This document shows positions 35,245 through 44,948 of a stretch of DNA of 64,000 bases, piece after piece (within the stretch, counting starts at the first letter, position 1; each line of letters begins with the position of its first letter). The notes beneath the pieces are model-generated. The model was not told the DNA's origin and searched no databases. It worked only from the letters and a program-made list of their open reading frames with translations. A program made the position numbers and the translations under genes. Source of the stretch: Burkholderia pyrrocinia. Lineage in GTDB: Bacteria; Pseudomonadota; Gammaproteobacteria; Burkholderiales; Burkholderiaceae. Location: positions 434,001-498,000 of the forward strand of contig NZ_CP024903.1 in NCBI RefSeq assembly GCF_003330765.1, written 5' to 3'.

Positions 35245-36825
35245 TCAGAACTGGTTCATCGTGTTGTCTTTCCCCGCCGCTTTCAGCGCGGCTTCGCCGC
35301 TGAAATACTCCTTGTGGTCGTCGCCGATGTCCGAGCCGGACATGTTCTGGTGCTTGACGCAGGCGATGCCCTGACGGATTTCCTTGCGCTGCACGCCCGC
35401 CACATAACCCAGCATGCCCTGGTCGCCGAAGTATTCCTTGGCCAGGTTGTCGGTCGACAGCGCGGCGGTGTGGTACGTCGGCAGCGTAATCAGGTGATGG
35501 AAGATACCTGCTTCGCGCGACGCGTCGGCCTGGAAGGTGCGGATTTTTTCGTCGGCGAGCGCGGCCAGTTCGGTCTCGTCGTATTCCACGCTCATCAACT
35601 GCGCGCGGTCGTATGCCGACACATCCTTGCCCGCGGCCTTCATCGCGTCATACACCTGCTGGCGGAAATTCAGGGTCCAGTTGAACGACGGGCTGTTGTT
35701 GTACACCAGCTTGGCGTTCGGGATGACCTTGCGAATCTCGCTGACCATGCCGCCGATCTGCGCGATATGCGGTTTTTCGGTTTCGATCCACAGCAGGTCG
35801 GCGCCGTTTTGCAGTGCGGTGACGCAATCCAGTACGCAGCGTGCTTCGCCCGTGCCGGCGCGGAACTGGAACAGGTTGCTGGGCAGGCGCTTCGGACGCA
35901 GCAGCTTGCCGTCGCGCTTGATGATGACGTCACCGTTGCCCAGTGCGTCGGCCGACAATTCTTCGCAATCGAGGAACGCGTTGTATTGGTCGCCCAGGTC
36001 GCCCGGCGTGCTGGTCACGGCGATCTGCTTGGTCAGGCCGGCGCCCAGCGAGTCGGTACGGGCCACGATGATGCCGTCGTCCACGCCCAGTTCCAGGAAC
36101 GCGTAGCGGATGGCGCGGATCTTGGCCAGGAAGTCCTCGTGCGGCACGGTGACCTTGCCATCCTGGTGGCCGCACTGCTTCTCGTCGGACACCTGGTTTT
36201 CGATCTGGATGCAGCATGCGCCCGCTTCGATGAACTGCTTGGCCAGCAGGTAGGTTGCTTCGGCGTTGCCGAAACCTGCGTCGATGTCGGCGATGATCGG
36301 CACGACGTGGGTGACGTGGTTGTCGATTTTTTCCTGGATGGCGGCCTTCGCAGCGCCTTCGGCGGCATCCAGCTGGCGGAACAGGCCGCCCAGTTCACGG
36401 GCGTCGGCCTGGCGCAGGAAGGTGTACAGCTCGCGGATCAGCGCGCTGACGGAGGTTTTTTCGTGCATCGACTGGTCGGGCAGCGGGCCGAACTCGGAGC
36501 GCAGCGCAGCCACCATCCAGCCGGACAGGTAAAGGTAGCGGCGCTCGGTACTGTTGAAGTGCTTCTTGATCGAGATCATCTTCTGCTGGCCGATGAAGCC
36601 GTGCCAGCAGCCCAGCGACTGCGTGTACTTGGCCGGGTCGGCATCGTAGGCGGCCATGTCGGCGCGCATGATCTTCGCGGTGTACTTGGCGATGTCCAGG
36701 CCCGTCTTGAACTTGTTCTGGGCGCGCATGCGGGCGGCGTATTCGGGGCTGATCGCATTCCACGCGCTGCCGTGGTTTTCTTTCAAACCGGCAACTGCCT
36801 TGATGTCGTCTTGATACTGGGCCAT
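35245..36825 (-). CDS. aceA: Isocitrate lyase (long form)
   Basis: This 526-residue enzyme cleaves isocitrate to glyoxylate and succinate in the glyoxylate shunt. The active-site signature K-Q-C-G-H-Q is in DEKQCGHQDGKV near residue 214, and IADIDAGFGN near 177-186 carries the metal-binding acids. The length fits the long Pseudomonas-type isocitrate lyase rather than the roughly 430-residue form. The ATG at 36825 follows caggagattgac. An 18-bp palindrome lies about 115 bases upstream. It diverges from the carnitine operon, whose degradation yields acetyl units that require this shunt. Confidence 0.93.
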   Translation of the reverse strand: MAQYQDDIKAVAGLKENHGSAWNAISPEYAARMRAQNKFKTGLDIAKYTAKIMRADMAAYDADPAKYTQSLGCWHGFIGQQKMISIKKHFNSTERRYLYLSGWMVAALRSEFGPLPDQSMHEKTSVSALIRELYTFLRQADARELGGLFRQLDAAEGAAKAAIQEKIDNHVTHVVPIIADIDAGFGNAEATYLLAKQFIEAGACCIQIENQVSDEKQCGHQDGKVTVPHEDFLAKIRAIRYAFLELGVDDGIIVARTDSLGAGLTKQIAVTSTPGDLGDQYNAFLDCEELSADALGNGDVIIKRDGKLLRPKRLPSNLFQFRAGTGEARCVLDCVTALQNGADLLWIETEKPHIAQIGGMVSEIRKVIPNAKLVYNNSPSFNWTLNFRQQVYDAMKAAGKDVSAYDRAQLMSVEYDETELAALADEKIRTFQADASREAGIFHHLITLPTYHTAALSTDNLAKEYFGDQGMLGYVAGVQRKEIRQGIACVKHQNMSGSDIGDDHKEYFSGEAALKAAGKDNTMNQF

Positions 36826-36937
36826 GTCAATCTCCTGGGAGCAAAGCGCGTTTGAGGTAAAGGGCTGAGCGTGCCGCCACGGTTGCCGAAGCGAACTGCA
36901 TGACTGAATAGTAACGCCGTCTGATGCGCTTTTGTCG

Positions 36938-36963
36938 ATGTCTTATATAAGACATAAGACATA
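36938..36963 (-). promoter_or_regulatory. Palindromic operator candidate upstream of aceA
   Basis: A perfect 18-bp palindrome, ATGTCTTATATAAGACAT (36938-36955), is followed by a third half-site AAGACAT on the plus strand (36956-36962). The symmetry and A/T centre are typical of GntR-type regulator sites. It lies about 113 bases from the aceA start and could also act on the divergent carnitine genes. Confidence 0.65.
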
Positions 36964-37533
36964 AATTTCTCTTGTTTTTCAAGGGGATACGCAGCGGTTT
37001 TTGCGATGCAAAACAAGTTTTCAAGCGGCGAAAAAGGGATGCCGCGGGAATTTGCGGCGAATTCCGCAATGTGAAATGTTCTTTCGGCTGCTGGAGGCAG
37101 GACAAGCGCGGATGGCTCGAGCAACGATTGCTGGCGGGATGATTGTGTAGACGCCGGTTTCGACGAACCCACGACGTTCCAACGCGCGATCAAACGCGCT
37201 GTGGAAGCCACCCGGCTGACCGGGTCAATTCATCCGTGCGGCTCCGGCGCGCCGAGCCCGGAGCCGCATCGGCATCCCGTCCCGTCCCGACAGAATCGAA
37301 AGCCTCGCGCCGCATGTAGACAAACCATTGCCACCCAAAACACGCGCCAAAACCCCGTCCAACAAGCCTCTCAACAACTCTAGTGGTTTCCACTCATAGT
37401 CGCAAATAGTCAAGAACAGGTCGCCGCCGGTCTTCTCGCGGCGAATATGGCTCGTTACTTTTACTCCCACGATGCAGGCCGGCGCACACCCCGCGCACCG
37501 GCTGCCACGCGTCCCACCGGGAGGAATCGAACC
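36964..37533. other. Divergent intergenic region between aceA and the carnitine operon
   Basis: This is about 570 bp with no credible gene. It contains a tandem direct repeat ATAGTC (37396-37401 and 37406-37411) spaced exactly 10 bp apart, a pattern used by AraC/GlxA-type regulators, about 125 bases before the caiX start. No clear sigma-70 promoter was assigned. Confidence 0.45.
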
Positions 37534-38487
37534 ATGAAGTCGACGAAGATCGCCGCGCTTGTCGCGGCCGTGCTGGCAACCGGCGCGTTCACGAACGCCG
37601 CGCTTGCCGAAACGGATGCCGCGACCTGCCGCACCGTGCGTTTCGCGGATATCGGCTGGACCGACATCACGTCGACCACCGCGCTCGCGTCGACCGTGTT
37701 CGAAGCGCTCGGCTACAAGCCGACCACGACGATCGCGTCGGTGCCGATCTCGTTCGCCGGCCTGAAGAGCAAGCAGCTCGACGTGTCGCTCGGCTACTGG
37801 TGGCCCGTGCAGCAGAAACAGCTGCAGCCGTTCATCGACAGCAAGTCGATCAACGTCGTCGAACCGCCGAACCTGTCGGGCGCGAAGGCGACGCTCGCGG
37901 TGCCGAGCTACGAATACCAGGCCGGCCTGAAGACCTTTGAGGACATCGCGAAACACCGCGCGGAACTCGACGGCAAGATCTACGGGATCGAGCCGGGCAG
38001 CAGCGCGAACGCGACGATCCAGAAGATGATCGACACGAACCAGTACGGGCTCGGCGGCTTCAAGCTCGTCGAATCGAGCGAGGCCGGGATGCTGGTGACG
38101 GTCGAGCGCGCGATCCGCGAGAAGAAGTGGGTCGTATTCCTGGGCTGGGAACCGCACCCGATGAATATCCAGATTCCCATGAACTACCTGGCCGGCGGCG
38201 ACGCATCGTTCGGGCCGAACTACGGCGAAGCACGCGTGTACACGCTGACGGCGCCCGACTTCATCGCGCGCTGCCCGAACGCGGGCAAGCTCGTCGCGAA
38301 CCTGCGCTTCTCGACGCAGCTCGAGAACCAGCTGATGCAGTCGGTGATGAACAAGACGAAGCCGGCCGACGCCGCGAAGGCCTACCTGAAGAAGAACCCG
38401 CAGGTGCTCGATCCGTGGCTGGCGGGCGTCAAGACGTTCGACGGCAAGGACGGCCTGCCTGCCGTGAAGGCCTATCTCGGTCTGTGA
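37534..38487 (+). CDS. caiX: Carnitine-type ABC substrate-binding protein (CaiX-like)
   Basis: This 317-residue periplasmic binding protein has a signal peptide ending NAALA-E (about 25). It is closely patterned on the ChoX-like protein encoded at 9209-10174: [34 protein letters not shown] and [18 protein letters not shown]. The ATG at 37534 follows a GGGAGG site. It heads the carnitine operon in the order caiX-cdhC-cdhA-cdhB-hydrolase, as in Pseudomonas aeruginosa, supporting L-carnitine (or gamma-butyrobetaine) as ligand. No ATPase or permease gene is in the operon. Confidence 0.85.
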   Translation: MKSTKIAALVAAVLATGAFTNAALAETDAATCRTVRFADIGWTDITSTTALASTVFEALGYKPTTTIASVPISFAGLKSKQLDVSLGYWWPVQQKQLQPFIDSKSINVVEPPNLSGAKATLAVPSYEYQAGLKTFEDIAKHRAELDGKIYGIEPGSSANATIQKMIDTNQYGLGGFKLVESSEAGMLVTVERAIREKKWVVFLGWEPHPMNIQIPMNYLAGGDASFGPNYGEARVYTLTAPDFIARCPNAGKLVANLRFSTQLENQLMQSVMNKTKPADAAKAYLKKNPQVLDPWLAGVKTFDGKDGLPAVKAYLGL

Positions 38488-38566
38488 CGGCCCGCGCGCC
38501 GCACCACGCGCGCACCGACGAAACATCTGCAGTGCGACACAACCCGATTCAAGCGAGGCAATCAGC

Positions 38567-39496
38567 ATGAACCATGAAGTCATCATCACCTGCGCCGTCA
38601 CCGGCGCGGGCGATACGGTCGGCAAGCACCCGGCGATTCCGGTTACGCCGAAGGAGATCGCGGCCGCCGCGATCGAGGCCGCGAAGGCCGGCGCGACGGT
38701 TGCGCACTGCCACGTGCGAGATCCGCAGACGGGGCGCGGCAGCCGCGACCCGAACCTGTACCGTGAAGTGGTCGACCGCATCCGCTCGGCCGACGTCGAC
38801 GTGATCATCAACCTGACGGCCGGCATGGGCGGCGATCTCGAGATCGGCGCCGGCGAAGACCCGATGCGCTTCGGCAAGGGCACCGATCTGGTCGGCGGCC
38901 TCACGCGCCTCGCGCACGTCGAGGAACTGTTGCCCGAGATCTGCACGCTCGACTGCGGCACGCTGAATTTCGGCGACGGCGACTACATCTACGTGTCGAC
39001 GCCCGCGCAGTTGCGCGCCGGCGCGAAGCGTATCCAGGAGCTCGGCGTGAAGCCGGAACTGGAAATCTTCGACACGGGCCATCTGTGGTTCGCGAAGCAG
39101 ATGCTGAAGGAAGGGCTGCTCGACGATCCGCCGTTGTTCCAGCTCTGCCTCGGCATCCCGTGGGGCGCGCCGGCCGATACGGGCACGATGAAGGCGATGG
39201 TCGACAACATGCCGCCGGGCGCGCACTGGGCCGGCTTCGGGATCGGCCGCATGCAGATGCCGATGGTCGCGCAGGCGATGCTGCTCGGCGGCCACGTGCG
39301 GGTTGGCCTCGAAGACAACATCTGGCTCGACCGCGGCGTGCATGCGACCAACGGCACGCTCGTCGAGCGCGCCCGCGAGATCGTCGAACGGCTCGGTGGC
39401 CGCGTGCTGACGCCGGCCGAAGGCCGTCGCAAGCTCGGCCTGCCGGCGCGTGGCGAGCGCGCACTCGAACGCCGCGCGATCGCCGAGTTCGCCTGA
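38567..39496 (+). CDS. cdhC: Dehydrocarnitine cleavage enzyme (BKACE/DUF849)
   Basis: This 309-residue enzyme of the beta-keto acid cleavage family uses zinc to transfer acetyl from 3-dehydrocarnitine to acetyl-CoA, giving betainyl-CoA and acetoacetate. Metal ligands H47 and H49 are in [11 protein letters not shown], and a later acid is in [12 protein letters not shown]. The family ranges over many keto-amino acids; the flanking carnitine dehydrogenase and thioesterase make dehydrocarnitine the likely substrate. Confidence 0.88.
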   Translation: MNHEVIITCAVTGAGDTVGKHPAIPVTPKEIAAAAIEAAKAGATVAHCHVRDPQTGRGSRDPNLYREVVDRIRSADVDVIINLTAGMGGDLEIGAGEDPMRFGKGTDLVGGLTRLAHVEELLPEICTLDCGTLNFGDGDYIYVSTPAQLRAGAKRIQELGVKPELEIFDTGHLWFAKQMLKEGLLDDPPLFQLCLGIPWGAPADTGTMKAMVDNMPPGAHWAGFGIGRMQMPMVAQAMLLGGHVRVGLEDNIWLDRGVHATNGTLVERAREIVERLGGRVLTPAEGRRKLGLPARGERALERRAIAEFA

Positions 39497-39574
39497 GTTT
39501 TTTACCGACAGACACGGCGGCACGCACGGGCGTGGCCGCCCACCGATTTCCCCTGATTTGAAGGATGCGTTGAC

Positions 39575-40540
39575 ATGGCAGTGAAGACCGACATCAAGAC
39601 GTTCGCCGCCATCGGCACCGGCGTGATCGGCAGCGGGTGGATCGCCCGCGCGCTCGCGCACGGTCTCGACGTGGTCGTATGGGACCCCGCGCCGGGCGCG
39701 GAAGAGCGGCTGCGCGCGAACGTCGCGAATGCGTGGCCCGCGCTCGAACGCGTCGGCCTCGCGCCGGGCGCCGATCCCGCGCGGCTGCGTTTCGTGTCGA
39801 CGATCGAAGCGTGCGTCGCCGATGCGGATTTCATCCAGGAAAGCGCGCCCGAGCGCGAGGCGCTGAAGCTCGAACTGCACGAGCAGATCAGCCGCGCGGC
39901 GAAACCCGACGCGATCATCGCGTCGTCGACGTCGGGGCTGCTGCCGACGGATTTCTACGCGCGGGCGACGCATCCGGAGCGCTGCGTGGTCGGCCATCCG
40001 TTCAATCCGGTCTACCTGCTGCCGCTCGTCGAAGTGCTCGGCGGCGCGCGCACGTCGCCGGAAGCGGTCGAAGCGGCGATGGCGATCTATCGCAAGCTCG
40101 GCATGCGGCCGCTGCACGTGCGCAAGGAAGTGCCGGGCTTCATCGCGGATCGCTTGCTCGAAGCGTTGTGGCGCGAGGCGCTGCATCTGGTGAACGAAGG
40201 CGTCGCGACGACCGGCGAGATCGACGACGCGATCCGCTTCGGCGCGGGCATCCGCTGGTCGTTCATGGGTACGTTCCTGACCTACACGCTGGCCGGCGGC
40301 GACGCGGGCATGCGACACTTCATGCAGCAGTTCGGCCCCGCGCTCGAACTGCCGTGGACGAAGCTGGTCGCGCCGACGCTGACCGACGCGCTGATCGACA
40401 GCGTCGTCGAAGGCACGACCGAACAGCAGGGCACGCGCAGCATCAAGGAACTCGAACGCTATCGCGACGAGTGCATCACCGAGGTGCTGAAGTCGATCGC
40501 CGCGGTGAAGGCGCGACACGGCATGCGATTCGAAGACTAG
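39575..40540 (+). CDS. cdhA: L-carnitine dehydrogenase
   Basis: This 321-residue NAD-dependent dehydrogenase oxidises L-carnitine to 3-dehydrocarnitine. The Rossmann motif G14-x-G16-x2-G19 is in [12 protein letters not shown], and [14 protein letters not shown] near 140-153 is the conserved segment of the 3-hydroxyacyl-CoA dehydrogenase superfamily. Its single-domain layout and [18 protein letters not shown] match carnitine dehydrogenases. It is separated from the thioesterase gene by 11 bases, so the two are co-translated. Confidence 0.9.
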   Translation: MAVKTDIKTFAAIGTGVIGSGWIARALAHGLDVVVWDPAPGAEERLRANVANAWPALERVGLAPGADPARLRFVSTIEACVADADFIQESAPEREALKLELHEQISRAAKPDAIIASSTSGLLPTDFYARATHPERCVVGHPFNPVYLLPLVEVLGGARTSPEAVEAAMAIYRKLGMRPLHVRKEVPGFIADRLLEALWREALHLVNEGVATTGEIDDAIRFGAGIRWSFMGTFLTYTLAGGDAGMRHFMQQFGPALELPWTKLVAPTLTDALIDSVVEGTTEQQGTRSIKELERYRDECITEVLKSIAAVKARHGMRFED

Positions 40541-40551
40541 AGGACTGCACG

Positions 40552-41040
40552 ATGACGGGCGATACCCCGCTGACGATATACCGCGACGTGGTGCGGCCCG
40601 AATGGGTCGATTACAACGGCCACCTGCGCGACGCGTTCTACCTGCTGATCTTCAGCTTCGCGACCGATGCGTTGCTGGATCGCATCGGCCTCGACGACGC
40701 CGCGCGTCGCGAGCGGGGCCGCTCGGTCTATACGCTCGAAGCGCACGTGAACTACCTGCACGAGATCAAGGAGGGCACGCACGTGCGCGTCGATGCGCGT
40801 GTGCTCGCGCACGACGCGAAGCGGCTGCACCTGTATCTCGAACTGTTCGCGGATGGGCATGACGACGCGGTATCGGCGAGCGAGCAGATGCTGCTGCACG
40901 TCGATACGCGCGACGGTGCGAAATCGGCGCCGTTCGACGAAGACGTTGCCGTGCGGGTGGCCGGGCTGCATGCCTTGCAGCGCGATTGCGCGGCGCCCGC
41001 GTATGCGGGCCGCGTGATCGGCCTGCCGCCGCGCCGCTAG
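40552..41040 (+). CDS. cdhB: Betainyl-CoA thioesterase (hotdog fold)
   Basis: This 162-residue thioesterase has the 4-hydroxybenzoyl-CoA-type start VVRPEWVDYNGHLRDAFY, with the catalytic Asp in the WVDYNGH segment. It would hydrolyse betainyl-CoA formed by the cleavage enzyme to glycine betaine and CoA. The gene is 11 bases from cdhA; in some bacteria the two are fused, which supports the pairing. Confidence 0.85.
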   Translation: MTGDTPLTIYRDVVRPEWVDYNGHLRDAFYLLIFSFATDALLDRIGLDDAARRERGRSVYTLEAHVNYLHEIKEGTHVRVDARVLAHDAKRLHLYLELFADGHDDAVSASEQMLLHVDTRDGAKSAPFDEDVAVRVAGLHALQRDCAAPAYAGRVIGLPPRR

Positions 41041-41069
41041 CGGCAACCTTCAACCGCGGAGCGCACACG

Positions 41070-42026
41070 ATGCTCGAACCGGAAATCGCGGCGTTCGTTG
41101 CGGCCGTCGACGCGTGGTATCCGGCCGATGCGGCGGCGCGCTCGCCCGGCGAGCAGCGCCGTCTCTACGACCGCTTCGCGGCCGAATGGACCCCGGCCGC
41201 GCTGCCGGCCGGCATCGTGCAGCAGGACGCCGTGTGGCACGCGCCCGACGGACGAGCGATCGCACTGCGGCGCTACGCGGCCGCGCACGGCGTACCGCGC
41301 GGAACGGTGCTGTTTTTTCATGGCGGCGGGTTCGTCGTCGGCTCGCTCGACAGTCATGCGCTCATTACCGCGCAACTGGCGGCCGATACGGGGCTCGACG
41401 TGATCGCGGTCGACTATCGGCTGGCGCCCGAGCACCGCGCGCCGGCCGCGCTTGAAGATTGCCTGGCCGTTACGCGCGCGGCGCGCGATGCGCGCGGGCC
41501 GTTCGGGCCGTGCGCGCATCCGCTGACGCTTGCGGGCGACAGCGCAGGCGGCATGCTCGCGGCGGCCGTCGCCACCGCGCTGCGCGATGCGGGCGAAGGC
41601 GGCATCGACGGCATCGCGCTCGTCTATCCGATGCTCGGGTTCGAACCGCAATCGCCCGCGCGCGAAACGGAAGCGCACGCGCCGATGCTGACGCTCGACG
41701 ATGTCCATCGCTATCGCGCGCTGTACTGGGAAGGCGACTTGTCCGATGTGCTGCGGGATGGCAACCCGCTGTTGCGCGCGTCGGTGCCGCTCGCGGCGTC
41801 GCGTTTCGACGGTTTGCCGCCCGTGCTCGCGATCGGCGCGGAACACGATCCGCTGCGCGACGATGCGCGCGCGTACGTCGAACGGATTCGCGCGGCTGGC
41901 GGTGTTGCGCACTACTGGATGGGAAAGGGGCTGGTGCACGGCTGCTGGCGCGCGCTCGGAACGAGTCCGCAGGCGGCACGGATGCACCGGATGATCGGCG
42001 GGTTTTTGCTCGCACCACACGCGTAG
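41070..42026 (+). CDS. hocS: Alpha/beta hydrolase of the HSL family (HocS-like acylcarnitine hydrolase)
   Basis: This 318-residue cytosolic esterase has the oxyanion HGGG motif (FFHGGGFVVGS, near 87-97), the nucleophile elbow GDSAGG near 157-162, and downstream catalytic Asp (AEHDPLRDD) and His (LVHGCWRA). The position after cdhB matches the hydrolase that removes short acyl chains from O-acylcarnitines in Pseudomonas. The specific name is inferred from order and family only. Confidence 0.72.
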   Translation: MLEPEIAAFVAAVDAWYPADAAARSPGEQRRLYDRFAAEWTPAALPAGIVQQDAVWHAPDGRAIALRRYAAAHGVPRGTVLFFHGGGFVVGSLDSHALITAQLAADTGLDVIAVDYRLAPEHRAPAALEDCLAVTRAARDARGPFGPCAHPLTLAGDSAGGMLAAAVATALRDAGEGGIDGIALVYPMLGFEPQSPARETEAHAPMLTLDDVHRYRALYWEGDLSDVLRDGNPLLRASVPLAASRFDGLPPVLAIGAEHDPLRDDARAYVERIRAAGGVAHYWMGKGLVHGCWRALGTSPQAARMHRMIGGFLLAPHA

Positions 42027-42048
42027 CGAGCGTTTCCGGGAGGCAACG

Positions 42049-43245
42049 ATGCAGGCAGCGCAACACCGTATCGAGGACTGGCGAACGTTTTCGGCCGACA
42101 CGGCCATTGCAGCGGTAGCGATCGGCGACGGAGCGGTGGACGTCGAGTGGAGCGACACGCGACGATCGCCGTTTCATTTCGACTGGCTGCGCGACAACTG
42201 CGCGTGTTCCGCGTGCGTGCATGCGATCACGCGCGAACAGGTGTTCGAGATTACCGATGCACGAGAGGATCTTGCCGCACGCACGGTGCATGTCGAAGCC
42301 GACGGCGCACTGCATGTCGAGTGGAACGACGGGCATCGCAGCGCGTGGTCGCCGGGCTGGTTACGCGCGCATGCGTATGACGACGCGTCGCGCGCGGAGC
42401 GCGAGGCCGCGCACGCGCGGCACGTATGGGCCGGCGACGATGCGACGGCGATCGGCGTGTTCGCGTGGCGCGACCTGATGCAGGACGACGGCGCGTTGCT
42501 CGCCTGGCTCGGTGCGTTGCAGCGCACGGGGCTGACGCTCGTCGAGGGCGTGCCGGCCGAGCGCGGCCGCGTCGACGAGATCGCGCGCCGCATCGGCCTG
42601 ATCCGCGAAAGCAATTTCGGCGTGCTGTTCGACGTCGAATCGAAGCCGCGTCCGGACAGCAATGCGTATACGTCGCTCAACCTGCCGCCGCATACCGATT
42701 TGCCGACCCGCGAGTTGCAGCCCGGCGTGCAGTTCCTGCATTGCCTCGCGAACGATGCGACGGGCGGCGACAGCGTGTTCCTCGACGGCTTCGCGCTCGC
42801 GGATGCGCTGCGGCGCGAGCATCCGGGCGATTTCGAGCACCTTGCGTCGACGCCGTTCGAGTTCTGGAACAAGAGTGCGAACAGCGACTATCGCTGTTCG
42901 GCGCCGGTGATCGGGCTCGATGCGCGCGGCAACGTGACCGAGGTGCGCGTCGCGAACTTCCTGCGCGGCCCGCTCGATGCGCCGGCCGGATCGGTCGCGG
43001 CGGTCTATCGCGCGTATCGGCGGTTTCTTGCGCTCGCGCGCGAGCCGCGCTTTCGCGTGCAGCGACGGCTGCGGGCGGGCGACATGTGGGCGTTCGACAA
43101 CCGGCGCGTGCTGCATGCGCGCACCGAGTTCGATCCGTCGACCGGCCGTCGGCACCTGCAGGGCTGCTACGTCGATCGTGACGAAGTACTGTCGCGGTGG
43201 CGTGTGCTGTCGCGTTCGGCGCCCGTCGCGACCGTGCCGCGCTGA
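42049..43245 (+). CDS. Gamma-butyrobetaine hydroxylase
   Basis: This 398-residue Fe(II)/2-oxoglutarate dioxygenase converts gamma-butyrobetaine to L-carnitine. An N-terminal zinc-binding domain (FDWLRDNCACSACVH, near 43-57) precedes a TauD-type catalytic domain with the H-x-D motif (LPPHTDLPT) and the distal His and Arg in NRRVLHARTEF. The combination of both domains is characteristic of the enzyme. It ends the carnitine operon and feeds carnitine to CdhA. Confidence 0.9.
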   Translation: MQAAQHRIEDWRTFSADTAIAAVAIGDGAVDVEWSDTRRSPFHFDWLRDNCACSACVHAITREQVFEITDAREDLAARTVHVEADGALHVEWNDGHRSAWSPGWLRAHAYDDASRAEREAAHARHVWAGDDATAIGVFAWRDLMQDDGALLAWLGALQRTGLTLVEGVPAERGRVDEIARRIGLIRESNFGVLFDVESKPRPDSNAYTSLNLPPHTDLPTRELQPGVQFLHCLANDATGGDSVFLDGFALADALRREHPGDFEHLASTPFEFWNKSANSDYRCSAPVIGLDARGNVTEVRVANFLRGPLDAPAGSVAAVYRAYRRFLALAREPRFRVQRRLRAGDMWAFDNRRVLHARTEFDPSTGRRHLQGCYVDRDEVLSRWRVLSRSAPVATVPR

Positions 43246-43297
43246 GCGGCGCGCCCGGCTGCATCGCGCCCGCACGCACACCTCGCAGACGAAAAAG

Positions 43298-43322
43298 CGC
43301 CCGGACGCAAAGCGCCCGGGCG
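43298..43322 (+). other. Stem-loop after the gamma-butyrobetaine hydroxylase gene
   Basis: CGCCCGG (43298-43304) pairs with CCGGGCG (43316-43322) around an 11-base loop. No T-run follows, so it may be a weak terminator or transcript-end hairpin of the carnitine operon. Confidence 0.45.
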
Positions 43323-43361
43323 AAGCCACCCGCTGCCGGGCGGCGGAGGTATGCGTTTCAT

Positions 43362-43393
43362 AAAAAAAGACGAGCCCCGCACAGGGGCTCGTC
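43362..43393 (-). terminator. Intrinsic terminator of the DUF4148 gene
   Basis: On the minus strand, a 10-bp hairpin (GACGAGCCCC with GGGGCTCGTC, 5-base loop) is followed by seven T residues. Confidence 0.9.
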
Positions 43394-43444
43394 CGGACTT
43401 TGCTTCATCGCGCGACGCGCGGCGCCCGCCGAGGGCGCATCGGC

Positions 43445-43747
43445 TTACTGGCCGAAGAAGACCGAGTCGCGTGCGTTCGACGACGCTGCGGCAACCGGGG
43501 CGCCCGAGTGGACGGCCGGAGCCGGTTGCGCGCCGTAGCCGCTGGTGTCGGCACCATGTACACGCGCTTCGGCGCTCTGGATGTCGTTCGGGTAGTACGG
43601 GCTCGACACGCCCGGCTTGTAGCCGGCTTGTTCGAGCTGGACCAGTTCGTTCTTCACTTGTGCGCGGGTCACGGTGCTTTGGGCGAATGCGCCAAACGAA
43701 GCGGACAGGGCGACAGCGGCAACGACTGCGGAAACGAGCGATTTCAT
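43445..43747 (-). CDS. DUF4148 small exported protein
   Basis: This 100-residue protein has a signal peptide ending GAFAQ (about 22). The mature part begins STVTRAQVKNELVQLEQAGYKP, the DUF4148 signature, and continues with YYPNDIQSAEARV. The family is common in Burkholderia and Paraburkholderia, is typically periplasmic, and has no known function. The ATG at 43747 follows a GGAGG site. Confidence 0.88.
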   Translation of the reverse strand: MKSLVSAVVAAVALSASFGAFAQSTVTRAQVKNELVQLEQAGYKPGVSSPYYPNDIQSAEARVHGADTSGYGAQPAPAVHSGAPVAAASSNARDSVFFGQ

Positions 43748-43961
43748 GATGACCTCCGGTGTTTTATTGAGTTCGCTCTCGACACCATGTCTTAAGCGAT
43801 TGATCAAATCTTAGTCATCGGAAGGTTCAGGGTAAACGCTGGTTTTGACGATAGATTGTTTCCTGTGCGGTAACAGTGGTGAGCCGAATCAGTCTTTCAA
43901 CCGGCTTTCTTTTAGGTTGATGTAATAAGTATGAAGAATATGTCGGATGGCGGCGCGCGGT

Positions 43962-44948
43962 TCAGCGCGCCTCGGCCGCCGTGTCGAACGGCCGGCCCGG
44001 CGAGCGCCCGGCCGGCGCGCCCGAACTGAGGAATCGCACGCCCGTCGCGGCTTCCGACGCTTCCCACAGTAGCGCCGCCGAGGCCACGTCGCGTGCTGCA
44101 CGCGGAACGCGCGCGGGCGCCGGCAGCCCGCGCGATTCGAACCAGCCGGACGGCCCGATATACGCGCCGCCCGCGATATCGGGCGACGTCGCCGCATGAA
44201 TCGCGGGCAGCGCGCCCTGGTCGGCCGGCTGCGCGAGATAACGGTTCGCGGCGCGCATCAGCGCAGCGCGGGCGGGCGAACTGTCCATCGCGGGGCCGGC
44301 GAACTGCAGGTTGGTCGCCGCATAGCCAGGATGCGCGGCCACGCTGATCCCGGCGAACGCCGCACGCTCGAAGCGGCGCTGCAGCTCGATCGCGAACACG
44401 AGGTTCGCGAGCTTGCTGTCGCAATAGGCCAGATAACGGTTGTAGCGATGCTCGGCGCGCAGGTCGTCGACGCGAATCCGGCCGCCGCGGTTCAGGCCGC
44501 TCGACATCGTCACGACGCGCGCCCGACGGGCGGCGCGCAATGCGGGCAGCAGATGGCCGGTCAGCGCGAAATGGCCGAGGTGGTTGGTGCCGAACTGCAT
44601 CTCGAAGCCGTCGTGCGTGTGCCGCAACGGCAGGAACATCACGCCGGCGTTGTTGCAGAGGATGTCGACGCGGCCATGGCGTTCAGCTACATCGGCCGCG
44701 AAGCGTTCGATCGACGCGAGATCGGCGAGGTCGAGCGCATCGACTTCGACGCGTGCATCGGGATGAAGCCGGCGGATCGCATCGGCCGCCTGCGTGGCGC
44801 GCGCGGCGTCGCGGCAGCCCATCACGACCGTCGCGCCTTTCGCGGCCAGCGTTTCCGCGAGCTGCCAGCCGAGGCCGCTGTTGGCGCCGGTCACGACCGC
44901 GACCTTGCCGCCCTGCGCCGGGACGTGGCGCGCGCTCCATGCATGCAT
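43962..44948 (-). CDS. Short-chain dehydrogenase/reductase (retinol-dehydrogenase-like)
   Basis: This 328-residue SDR has TGANSGLGWQLAETLA near 22-37, NNAGVMFLPLR, the NHLGHFALT segment typical of retinol-dehydrogenase-like members, and the Y-x3-K pair in YCDSKLAN. The ATG at 44948 lies just after a perfect GGAGG (ggaggcagac); an ATG 12 bases upstream is part of that site. Substrate unknown. Confidence 0.82.
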   Translation of the reverse strand: MHAWSARHVPAQGGKVAVVTGANSGLGWQLAETLAAKGATVVMGCRDAARATQAADAIRRLHPDARVEVDALDLADLASIERFAADVAERHGRVDILCNNAGVMFLPLRHTHDGFEMQFGTNHLGHFALTGHLLPALRAARRARVVTMSSGLNRGGRIRVDDLRAEHRYNRYLAYCDSKLANLVFAIELQRRFERAAFAGISVAAHPGYAATNLQFAGPAMDSSPARAALMRAANRYLAQPADQGALPAIHAATSPDIAGGAYIGPSGWFESRGLPAPARVPRAARDVASAALLWEASEAATGVRFLSSGAPAGRSPGRPFDTAAEAR

